From the NCBI GenBank assembly GCA_021030915.1, contig JAGEMR010000248.1:1-20664 (forward strand): a stretch of DNA of 20,664 nt, written 5' to 3'. Both the position numbers and the translations under genes were made by a program. This DNA comes from Astrothelium macrocarpum (lineage: Eukaryota > Ascomycota > Dothideomycetes > Trypetheliales > Trypetheliaceae). Of the stretch, positions 9,863-16,776 are shown piece after piece. How positions within the stretch are numbered: position 1 is the first letter of the stretch; every line of letters starts with the position of its first letter. The notes under the pieces are model-generated. The model was not told the DNA's origin. It worked only from the letters and a program-made list of their open reading frames with translations, and searched no databases.

Positions 9863-11446
9863 CTATGGCCTTGAAGATGGCCCAGCTGATGACGATGGTC
9901 CCGCTACCGAATTCGGTCCCATAGAAGGCGAAGATCGTACCGCAGAAGACGGTCCCGCCACCGAAGACGGCCCAGCCACAGCCTGCGATCCCTCCGCCAA
10001 CGACAGCCCAGCCACAGCCTCCAGGCCCGCCGGCGGACTCCCCTCCGGCGGCCCCAACAAACTCACATCCTCCAGCGGCCACGGCCCATCATACGGCGCA
10101 ACGACACCAGCATAGTGCGGCGGGCTCGGCGGCACATCCTCATACATCGGCGGCTGCTCCTCATCCCAACCGATGCCCAACCCTGCACGCTCCGTGACGG
10201 CGATGGCGTACGTCATCTTAAGCACGCGGGCGGCGCCGGTCGGAGTCCCTGTGGCGGCGGGGGCGCGCGACGGCACCCACTCGTCCTCGACGATCAGCTC
10301 GATGATCAGATCGTGGGTGACGGTGAAGCCAGCGGGCGAGGCGAGGTCGCAGATGATGCTGGCGTTGGGGCGGATACCCGCGCGGAACTCGAGCTCGATG
10401 GCGCCGAGGAGCTGCTTTGGCGCCGCGTCGCTGGGGGAGTCGTGATGGTGGTTTGGGTCCGGCTCGCTGTGCGCAAAGTCCGTTTTCCACCCGGATTTCA
10501 CCTCGCCGGCGCCCACGACGAGCGTGTGCGTGTGCGTGCGTCCTCTGCCTTCGCCGCCGACTTTGTCGGCGTGGCGCGCGCAGGCTGGCGAGACGTGGCG
10601 TTCGTGCTGCTCGATGCGCCAGAGCAGTCTGCGCAGGCGGTTGCGTGTGGTAGAACCATCGTGGTTGTGGGTCGCGATGCCGAGGATGCGGAATTCGATA
10701 GGAAAATCCCCGATTGGATGGATGATGGGAGAGAAGGAGGACTCGGTGAGCAAAGTGGTGGGAGGGAAGATGCGTCGGCAGTGTTTCGGTTCCAGGGGAG
10801 GATTGAGTGCGCGTTTAAACGACAGTTCATGTGTGTGAGTCGCTATTTCACCGGTTGGAACGAGGACGGCGTGCACAACGAGAGCATATGTGATTTGGGC
10901 AAGCTGCCCTCTCGCGCTGGCTGTTAGGTGCCCTGGGATGACACTACTGAAGGGGAAGGCGTGGGCGCCATGATGGAGAGTGCGCGAGTCGGTGAGAATG
11001 TTCCAGGTTTTGAGAATGGTATTGGTGGTGCTGCAGTCGGAGCAATTGTTGACGACGGGACGTTTGTGAAGGCAGGTGCTGCGAAGCTCTAGGCCGAGGC
11101 GGTTGAGGGTGAGTTGTGTGGGTAGAATGTTAAGCTTGAGTTGGCCAGACATAAGAAAGCCAGCAGATTGGTCAGAAGCGCGGCCGTGGAATAGGATTGG
11201 AGGACTCTCCATTTGAATTTCCATTTTTAACGATTTGGGTGTAGCGGGGCGACTTTTGTCCTTTTCCTTTTCTTTCTTATCGACATGCTTCTTGACGATA
11301 TTGGTGATTTGCTCCATATTTTTGCGAGGTTTGTTTAGAGCTTCGATCGAGCCTCTTCTGTTGACTTTCGTCTCCAGAGGCGAATTCGTGGGAGTGGATT
11401 TTTCATTAGAGTGGCCAAATTCCCATCGAAGGAGGCGGCCGGGCAT
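9863..11446 (-). CDS. Arrestin-related trafficking adaptor, LDB19/Art1-like
   Basis: The product of 527 residues belongs to the LDB19 arrestin family. Family knowledge: such proteins bind cargo transporters and recruit the Rsp5/NEDD4-type ubiquitin ligase to trigger their endocytosis. Seen here: a basic, Lys-rich N-terminus (about 40-65), then the arrestin fold from about residue 80 (SPPILFHGRASDQSAGFLMSG, GQLKLNI, HAFPFSSVIPGHL) through HPIGDFP (243-249), ACARHADKVGGEGRG (288-302), KSGWKTDF (317-324) and TPTGAARVLKM (401-411). Two PPxY ligase-binding motifs follow: PPMY at 432-435 and PPHY at 442-445. The tail (about 490-527) is low-complexity with AGPSS repeats. No intron is needed. The ATG at 11446 is the first Met, and MPGRLL is a plausible N-terminus. 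Compared with relatives, a His/Asp/Pro-rich insert (about 326-344) sits inside the second arrestin half. GC is highest of the window (about 10020-10700). Confidence 0.9.
   Translation of the reverse strand: MPGRLLRWEFGHSNEKSTPTNSPLETKVNRRGSIEALNKPRKNMEQITNIVKKHVDKKEKEKDKSRPATPKSLKMEIQMESPPILFHGRASDQSAGFLMSGQLKLNILPTQLTLNRLGLELRSTCLHKRPVVNNCSDCSTTNTILKTWNILTDSRTLHHGAHAFPFSSVIPGHLTASARGQLAQITYALVVHAVLVPTGEIATHTHELSFKRALNPPLEPKHCRRIFPPTTLLTESSFSPIIHPIGDFPIEFRILGIATHNHDGSTTRNRLRRLLWRIEQHERHVSPACARHADKVGGEGRGRTHTHTLVVGAGEVKSGWKTDFAHSEPDPNHHHDSPSDAAPKQLLGAIELEFRAGIRPNASIICDLASPAGFTVTHDLIIELIVEDEWVPSRAPAATGTPTGAARVLKMTYAIAVTERAGLGIGWDEEQPPMYEDVPPSPPHYAGVVAPYDGPWPLEDVSLLGPPEGSPPAGLEAVAGLSLAEGSQAVAGPSSVAGPSSAVRSSPSMGPNSVAGPSSSAGPSSRP
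9885..10030 (-). repeat. Degenerate Ala-Gly-Pro-Ser-Ser repeats in the arrestin tail
   Basis: Irregular repeats of about 15-18 bp (GAAGACGGTCCCGCCACC-like on the plus strand) encode AGPSS/VAGPSS units at the extreme C-terminus of the arrestin. Such in-frame repeats usually vary in number between strains. They lie outside the arrestin fold and after the PPxY motifs. Confidence 0.7.
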
Positions 11447-12031
11447 GTTGAATTAGGAAAGCACAAGCGCAGGAAAGAATGGCGTTGTTATTGTTAGAGC
11501 CAGTAATGTGGCGTTATGCACGCGATTGGAATCCTGGAAGATGCAGTTGTGCCACTGTGCGAAGCCGATCAATTGACTTTTGCGGGGTAGCTAGTGGCGA
11601 CTTGATTTCCAGTTCCTGAATGCATGCACCAATGCTGATGGTGACTAAGGGGGAGCAGAATATTTCAAAGGCAAGAGCCAGTGCGGCCCCCTTAGGTTTT
11701 TGTAGTTACTTACGCGCCGAAAAATTGTTGGGCCCGTGTTAAGACATCAGTCATTATTACTATTTGGCTTGGGTGGAGAACGAGTCACGATGCATCTATT
11801 ACGTTTTCTGCTGCTTGCCCGGCCTCACCGGCCACTAGGATATTGAAAGCGGTCAGCCATAGAAACTTTGTCATGGCGCAATCTTTTTCGCCAGTGGCGT
11901 CGACCAGCTTGCCATAAACCACGCTCGTGCCCGTTTCTATGCGCCCATAGGCATGTTCCCGCTGGCAGGAGGCTCAATGAGAGCTGTCCCACATTGTGGC
12001 ATTCGGCTTTTTTGTCACACCATTTGACAGC
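11447..12031. other. Intergenic region, 5' side of the arrestin gene
   Basis: No convincing gene. It should contain the arrestin promoter and 5' UTR on the minus strand. Plus-strand frames here (for example 11868-12206) have no recognisable content. Confidence 0.5.
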
Positions 12032-12466
12032 ATGCCGCCCGCTTCCATCGCACGAATATTGTCATATGGTCATGGGATGGTGCCAGATTTCGTTTCTCCG
12101 TGGAGCGTCGGAGCCACTGCCCGCTGCCCCGATTCTCAGTCTTCATCTTCCGCAAGATTCTATGGAAACCTTTCGACAGCGTCAAAAATTAGCCCCGAAG
12201 CCGTGACTCGAAACGAAGACTGCAGGGATAGCTTCACACTACCTAAACTACTCTCGTCCCTGATCTTATTGGATCACGACTTTACCATTGGTGCGATGAG
12301 GCGATTGAATTTTACAGGGACCGGCCCGCTGCGAACAAGCTTTGGACGCAGCACTGATCGGTTCTTAACGTTGTCGGCATTTTGCCGAGACGTCGATCGC
12401 ATCATCGGCCTGTTCCGATGGGATGACTTTGAAAGCTCAATGATGAGGCTGATTGGGTTGATGTAG
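12032..12466 (+). CDS. Hypothetical protein, weak ORF
   Basis: From the first in-frame ATG (12032) a 144-residue frame runs to TAG at 12464-12466. The frame is open further upstream but only to a GTG (11996), which is not a usable fungal start. The product is mixed, with no signal peptide, membrane segment or motif that I recognise; it ends in a hydrophobic/acidic stretch (FCRDVDRIIGLFRWDDFESS). No intron signals were needed. Gene status is uncertain: it could be chance or an exon of a larger gene. Confidence 0.25.
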   Translation: MPPASIARILSYGHGMVPDFVSPWSVGATARCPDSQSSSSARFYGNLSTASKISPEAVTRNEDCRDSFTLPKLLSSLILLDHDFTIGAMRRLNFTGTGPLRTSFGRSTDRFLTLSAFCRDVDRIIGLFRWDDFESSMMRLIGLM

Positions 12467-13091
12467 AAGCTAGGTACATTGGGTACTTTAGGTACAAGTT
12501 GAAAGAGTATCTATCTAGGGCCGCCAGTCGATGCAGTCAGAAATACCACAGGCTGCAAGAGAAACAATTCGCTCAACACCCGCGACGGATGCCCTCGACG
12601 GTGATCGATGCCACGAATTCCGTGAACGTTTTTCAACTAAAAAGATCTGTGTTCCAATGACCTAAAGTGGTGCTGAGGATCTCCTCAATAGATGTTCCGT
12701 GAATTATTACTCCTGTAATCCGTGATATTTCTTGTTACCACTACCAGTGTAACCCGTGCCCACTGGTTCTTCCTACGACTATAACAAAATAAATTCTACG
12801 TCATCTTTAGAACGCAATTTTCCTAAGAGATGATGTGGTAGCACCATGTATACATCTGCGCTTCAACGATCTCTCCTAGGTTGTGATGTTGTCTCCATTG
12901 AATTGAGTTACTCGTGTAATCAGGATTCCAAATAGGCTGTCCATTGTGATTATATTATCGAGAGAGGAGTCATTCATAGATAAGTGGGGCAAGATGAGAA
13001 TATGCCCATAGCGATTTCATTATTGAACCAAGTGATCTACCAATAGATAAATGCTCTCATAGATGTAACGGCTGTGTTCCGTAGTAGATGA
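12467..13091. other. Intergenic, no gene seen
   Basis: Moderately AT-rich unique-looking DNA without an ORF. Three loosely similar CCGTGAA/CCGTGAT/CCCGTGC words occur at about 12620, 12700-12722 and 12753; they are not regular enough to be called a repeat. Confidence 0.5.
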
Positions 13092-13264
13092 TTAGTGAAG
13101 AGTCAAAAGCTTGATTATTCTGGATTCTAAGCTATAGAAAGAAGATGAGCCCTGATTCTGAGCCAGCGAGCTAGTGTAATTAGCTAAGATGCTAAAATTG
13201 GTAATGTCGATTCTCGATCCCATGATAGTAGATCTTGTCCGCTCTCTAGTGTCTCTAGTCTGAC

Positions 13265-13992
13265 TTACCCAAGTGTCCAACCTTTCCCATATGAATTCTC
13301 CCAGCGCTTGTCTTGAGTACGCGAGGGTCGCGCAGCGTCTGTGTGTAGCTTTGCCTGATTCTCAACCCTAATTTTTCGGCGCTCTTCGCATACTGAGCAC
13401 CCGCATCCAATGTTACCCTTGCAAAGGATCTTGTCGTTCCTGGGATGTTTGTCTTTTGCGGTGACGTCTTCAATACTAGCGTCAGAAACATCAAGCTCAG
13501 GTTGGTTCACGTTGCTGTCTTTCTAGAATTTTATCAGCAAAACCTACGTGGTCGATTGAAATGGTATCAATCTCACAGCATATTTGACCGCAGTACGGCT
13601 GAAACGTGTTTTTGTTCTTGTTGCATTCCCTTCCATGAGACCGTCGTTGCTGAGAATTTTCTCGACATCTTGCTCACCGGCGGGTCTTTTGACATGCTTG
13701 TGACGAACGCTATTATCTCGGCTCAAGATCTCCGCCAGATCAGATGTGATGCCTTCTGTAGTACAGGCATAGTCGAGATCGTCGCCATCCGAATCAGAGG
13801 ATGCGTCATTTGCAGGTGGGATCCATGCCTCGTCATCCGAGCATATCTTTTTCTTGGTTACCTATCAATCCATACATTAGCTTCTAAGATTGGCTTATAA
13901 GTTACGCTAATCAACGATGTCGATTTCCGTACTTTTAGTTCAGCCACTGCCTCTCTCTTGCGCTTGGATAATGGCGCGTTAAGAGACATCAT
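13265..13992 (-). CDS. Spliced gene for an acidic, Cys-cluster protein of unknown family
   Basis: Three exons join in frame: 13992-13933, 13861-13577, 13522-13265, giving 200 residues. Intron 1 (71 nt) runs GTACGG...ATAG with a GCTAATG branch-like site; intron 2 (54 nt) runs GTGAGA...CTAG with GCTGATA. The N-terminus carries a basic SKRKR patch (9-13) that could be a nuclear localisation signal, then an acidic Ser/Asp stretch (about 39-51). Near the C-terminus a tight cluster C149-x5-C155-x-C157-x2-C160 followed by basic EERRKIR suggests metal binding, perhaps a half zinc finger. I recognise no family. A perfect GTAAGT donor sits exactly at the stop (13263-13268); splicing to 13191 would replace the last residue(s) and add about 32 residues, ending at 13092, but that intron (77 nt) lacks a good branch site. 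Position-specific splicing consistency over three exons makes a real gene likely. Confidence 0.6.
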
Positions 13993-14020
13993 GAAGGTCT
14001 GGGCCAACCTCAATTACCAT
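13979..14020 (-). promoter_or_regulatory. Short upstream ORF overlapping the start of the Cys-cluster gene
   Basis: An ATG at 14020 opens 13 codons ending in TAA at 13979-13981, in another frame, and overlaps the proposed start at 13992. If the transcript begins upstream of 14020, it would reduce translation of the main frame. A second ATG (13989) immediately follows the first one of the main frame. Confidence 0.3.
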
Positions 14021-14346
14021 GATAGCGTCAGGTAAATATTGAATCGAACCAAAGGAACGAGGTGAAGCGGGTAAGTGGAAGACGCAAGTAAGTATCTCTC
14101 GCGGTGCATGTGACCCGCATCCCATGCGACCTACGTTGTATTCACCAATGTTCACCTTCTTGTTTTCTTGCCTTGCTCCTTACCTTTTCACTTCTCTTCT
14201 CTCTTTCGACTACTCCGTTTCGACTAGAAACTTTAGCTAAGACAGCTTCTTTGTATATGATCCATACCAAGCATTACAATATATTCTTCATCCCTAATTC
14301 GTACTTAGTATCTCTTTAATCTCTTTTTGTCGTCAAATTTACCCAA
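13993..14346. promoter_or_regulatory. Divergent intergenic region with CT-rich leader before 14347
   Basis: It separates the minus-strand Cys-cluster gene from the plus-strand ORF at 14347. Bases about 14145-14335 are strongly pyrimidine-rich on the plus strand (CTTGCTCCTTACC, CTCTTCTCTC, ATCTCTTTAATCTC), as is common just upstream of fungal start codons. The ATG at 14347 sits in a good context (CCCAAATG). Confidence 0.4.
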
Positions 14347-14727
14347 ATGAAGATGGTTCGTCCACACAAGAGGCTACGAGAGGAAGAAAAGCAAAGTCGG
14401 TATCCTTCATTCAACACACATGGATGGGCGAGTGAGAATCGAGACGATGAATTGTTCAAGGGCCATGCAACCAATGTGATTAAACCCCAGGATCGTCGAG
14501 CAAGCTCGGTATCGTACGACAAGGAAATAGAGAAGTCACAAAACAAAGCAGCAATGATTCACAAATCCCTGGAGCCTAGTGACGTGAAAACCAACGACGG
14601 TTACTCCAGCTCAGCGGAAGAAATGTACCAATACGCTGTACTCGGCCCGATCCTACATAATGTACCGGAGGACTGCCAGAGTCAAAATCCAAAATATAGT
14701 AAACAGCCTTCTGTTGGCACTAAATAG
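14347..14727 (+). CDS. Hypothetical hydrophilic protein, possibly first exon of a decayed gene
   Basis: A 126-residue frame starts at ATG 14347, directly after a CT-rich leader, and ends at TAG 14725. The product is highly charged and Ser-rich (VRPHKRLREEEKQSR near the start; SSSAEEMYQYAVLGPIL near residue 87), without signal peptide or membrane segment. No family is recognised. The same frame continues to look coding beyond the stop, so this may be the 5' part of a longer gene that is broken or that I failed to splice. Confidence 0.35.
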   Translation: MKMVRPHKRLREEEKQSRYPSFNTHGWASENRDDELFKGHATNVIKPQDRRASSVSYDKEIEKSQNKAAMIHKSLEPSDVKTNDGYSSSAEEMYQYAVLGPILHNVPEDCQSQNPKYSKQPSVGTK

Positions 14728-15478
14728 TGGGAAAGCGAAGCCATCAGTCTCGAGGAGACTCTCTACGTTATGATTACCGAAGACGCAGCTGCCACTATTG
14801 GAGATGAAATTGACCTATAAAAGAATCAAGTCAAGTTATACGTGCTTCTTGGATCCTATCGTGGTCTCTGCGATCCACACGTTACTAAACTTAACGACGT
14901 ATAACTTTTTTTCCATGTTCCGCGACAATGCAGCCCCCAAAACTGCATGTAGAATAAGCTGGACCAAGAAAATCATGGAAGTCGCTACATGGACTACCTC
15001 CGGGACCGTGCTTACGAAAAAGTAGAAGAGATACAGCAAAAAAGATATAAACGCACTCGCAATCTGGCCAAGATCGTGCTGTAACCACATCAGTCTTTCG
15101 CCAACAGCGTCCTGGCTCCCACCAGTGGCTTCCACCAAACGGAGAACCATTGGATGTTGACTGAACTCCGGAAAATATCAGAAATGGCTGAAGAAGAGTT
15201 TGCGCTTCAAAACCCCTAGAAGATTTAATGACGCATGCGTTTGTTGAATGTGAGGTTGCTTTCCCCCTGCAAGATGCTGAGCAATCGAAGGAAGCAATCA
15301 CTATGTGGCCGGATTTGGGTAATTTGAACGCCGTCAATATCCTCAGGCTTTACAAAGACCTGGTCGAAAACTCAGCGGGGCATTTTGTTGGATTGTCAAC
15401 TTTTAGGTGAGTTTCTCTATGAAGGTTATTATCGCTTCACCAGTAGTTGCAATTAGAAATATCATCCACAAGATATAA
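14728..15478 (+). pseudogene. Decaying or mis-spliced coding region continuing from 14347
   Basis: The frame of the preceding ORF continues with protein-like text between stops at 14818, 14902, 14950, 15082 and 15217. Its best segment is at 14989-15081 (MDYLRDRAYEKVEEIQQKR...). After one frame change near 15210-15225 another open stretch runs to 15406, where a GTGAGT donor and a TTAG acceptor bound a 50-nt intron (15407-15456), ending at TAA 15476. Several stops are TAA/TAG of the kind made from CAA/CAG by C-to-T change. I could not find introns removing all of them, so a pseudogene is more likely than an intact gene. Function unknown. The minus strand here encodes hydrophobic text (about 14890-15050), probably a shadow. 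Confidence 0.35.
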
Positions 15479-15524
15479 TCACTCCACATCTCATGGAGAG
15501 ACCCTTAGCAATGAGAAAAAAGAA

Positions 15525-15652
15525 ATTCTTGGGAGACATTTCATGATGGATTACTGACGGGCTCTGATGGCTGGAAATGGCTTGGCGTCTTTCCTATGAA
15601 GCCTACAGCGGTGATATGTATCCCGGTCGCAGGTGACATTTCCCACCACAAC
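15525..15652 (+). repeat. Copy A of a diverged ~130-bp tandem duplication
   Basis: It aligns with 15716-15855 across its length (TCTTGGGAGACATTTC / TCTTGGAAGACATTTC, GGCTCTGATGGCTGG / AGCTCTAATGGCTAG, ATGAAGCCT in both). On the minus strand both copies contain a similar peptide frame around GFIG(K/M)TP. A 7-bp hairpin CCACCAC-AACCA-GTGGTGG lies just after it (15645-15663). Confidence 0.7.
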
Positions 15653-15715
15653 CAGTGGTGGCGCGCCTGTGCAGAATTATCTCATAGAGAGCTCCTCGGC
15701 GATAGAAATCGAGGG

Positions 15716-15855
15716 AATCTTGGAAGACATTTCTTATTGAATTGTTGACAAGCTCTAATGGCTAGGACCGGTATGGAGTCATCCCAATGAAGCCTGCGGC
15801 AATCGTACGGATCGCGAACGTGGGTGACCTTGGAAGTGACATTTCTTAGCGCAAT
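15716..15855 (+). repeat. Copy B of a diverged ~130-bp tandem duplication
   Basis: Second copy, about 190 bp downstream of copy A. In the first 60 bases many differences are G in A versus A in B, as expected of RIP-like or deamination mutation. It carries a short insertion near its end (about 15828-15838). It ends next to the stop codon of the small minus-strand gene. Confidence 0.7.
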
Positions 15856-15857
15856 TA

Positions 15858-16218
15858 CTAGATTGAATAACCTCTTCGCTTCTGAGCTGCATAGTACATT
15901 TGCAATGCCTGTAAAGTGTCATGTATGTTGAGCAACCGTGAAATTCTGAGATGCTCTTGCATGATAGGGTGGAAATGGGATGCCGTAAGCCGAATGAGAG
16001 CCGAAATTAAGCCGACGTTGAGCCTGTGGCGTCTTTTCAGTCCTTCGATTGCATACACAGCTGCTAATTTTGGCGCATTCGGGCTGTGAGAAAAACAAAT
16101 GTGCAGCCCGTCGAGAGTACCTCAGTGTATCAGCACAAGGAGACTCGTCCAAGACTCACTGTGCAATCACTATAGAGAAAGACCTGCCAAAGACGGCGAC
16201 CGTCATTTCAGCTGCCAT
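15858..16218 (-). CDS. Small spliced gene, 94-residue protein of unknown family
   Basis: Exon 1 is 16218-16160 and exon 2 is 16083-15858; they join in frame to 94 residues ending at TAG 15858. The 76-nt intron has a consensus GTGAGT donor (16159), a GCTGATAC branch-like word and a T-rich tract before CTCACAG. The protein is MAAEMTVAVFGRSFS at the start, followed by a basic (GLKRRHRLN), then a His/Leu-rich amphipathic region and a C-terminal YYAAQKRRGYSI. No signal peptide, no clear domain. A different acceptor (TTAGCAG, 16061/16062) would shift the frame and give an alternative shorter product. It diverges from the membrane-protein gene at 16777 across about 560 bp. Gene status rests on the splice signals alone. 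Confidence 0.4.
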
Positions 16219-16776
16219 TTAAGCCCTACGTTTTCCCTGTTTGCCTAGTCATACCTCTGCTCTTGTTGGCGTCTAACCGAAGAAGCAATAGTCATAAAAA
16301 GGGTACAACCTCAGCTCGGAATACTCAGCCAATCATTGGCCTTCTTATTCATTGTTTTTTCCTGCTGTGTCACACACGCACGTCAAAGCCCTCAAGCCAC
16401 CGAGAACTACTCTGCCTAATAACATGTAGAGCTTGGCATTCAGCACCAAGGTTTGCGCATCTCGCCCTATAGCGTGAATACGATAGGAAAGATGGCTGCT
16501 TACTCCTAATTTCTTGCGGCTTTTCGTAGACAGCTGAGCGCCAGTCCCTTTTAATAGCATATCATCTGCTGTACTTGTGGATTGTTGGCGGCTGGTTTAC
16601 AGACGCCTAGATGCCTCGATTATAATGAAATCTCAGCATTGTGCGGTGAGTCCTTTAATAAGTCATCATTCCTCTCCCGGTATAATCAGGCCGGAGATCT
16701 CGCACAGCTTCTTCAACCCTTGTCGGACTTGCTCAAATTTCGGCGCAGTCTTAATCAAAAGCCTGGCAGGAGCGAA
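16219..16776. promoter_or_regulatory. Putative bidirectional promoter region
   Basis: It lies between two divergent start codons (16218 minus, 16777 plus). It contains short frames on both strands, but none with a convincing ATG-initiated product. A possible short upstream exon for the plus gene starts at ATG 16625 (see that gene). No specific binding site is claimed. Confidence 0.35.

Noticed and set aside
9602..9874. 90-codon plus-strand frame downstream of the arrestin
   Set aside because: It starts at a non-ATG codon, overlaps similarly sized frames on the other strand and shows no domain.
10115..10927. 270-codon open frame on the plus strand
   Set aside because: It lies opposite the arrestin gene in GC-rich sequence, starts at GTG and has Arg/Val/Ala-biased text; it is an antisense shadow.
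12467..13091. Possible tRNA or other small RNA gene
   Set aside because: No cloverleaf, A-box/B-box pair or stable long hairpin was found by eye; the repeated CCGTG words are too irregular.
14836..15150. Minus-strand 104-codon hydrophobic frame that could be a membrane protein
   Set aside because: It overlaps the plus-strand coding-like frame, starts at a non-supported position and resembles no family; the opposite strand has better splice and frame continuity.
16582..16776. N-terminal extension of the membrane-protein gene to 16582
   Set aside because: The frame is open but its first codon is TTG and there is no ATG before 16777, where a signal-peptide-like sequence begins.
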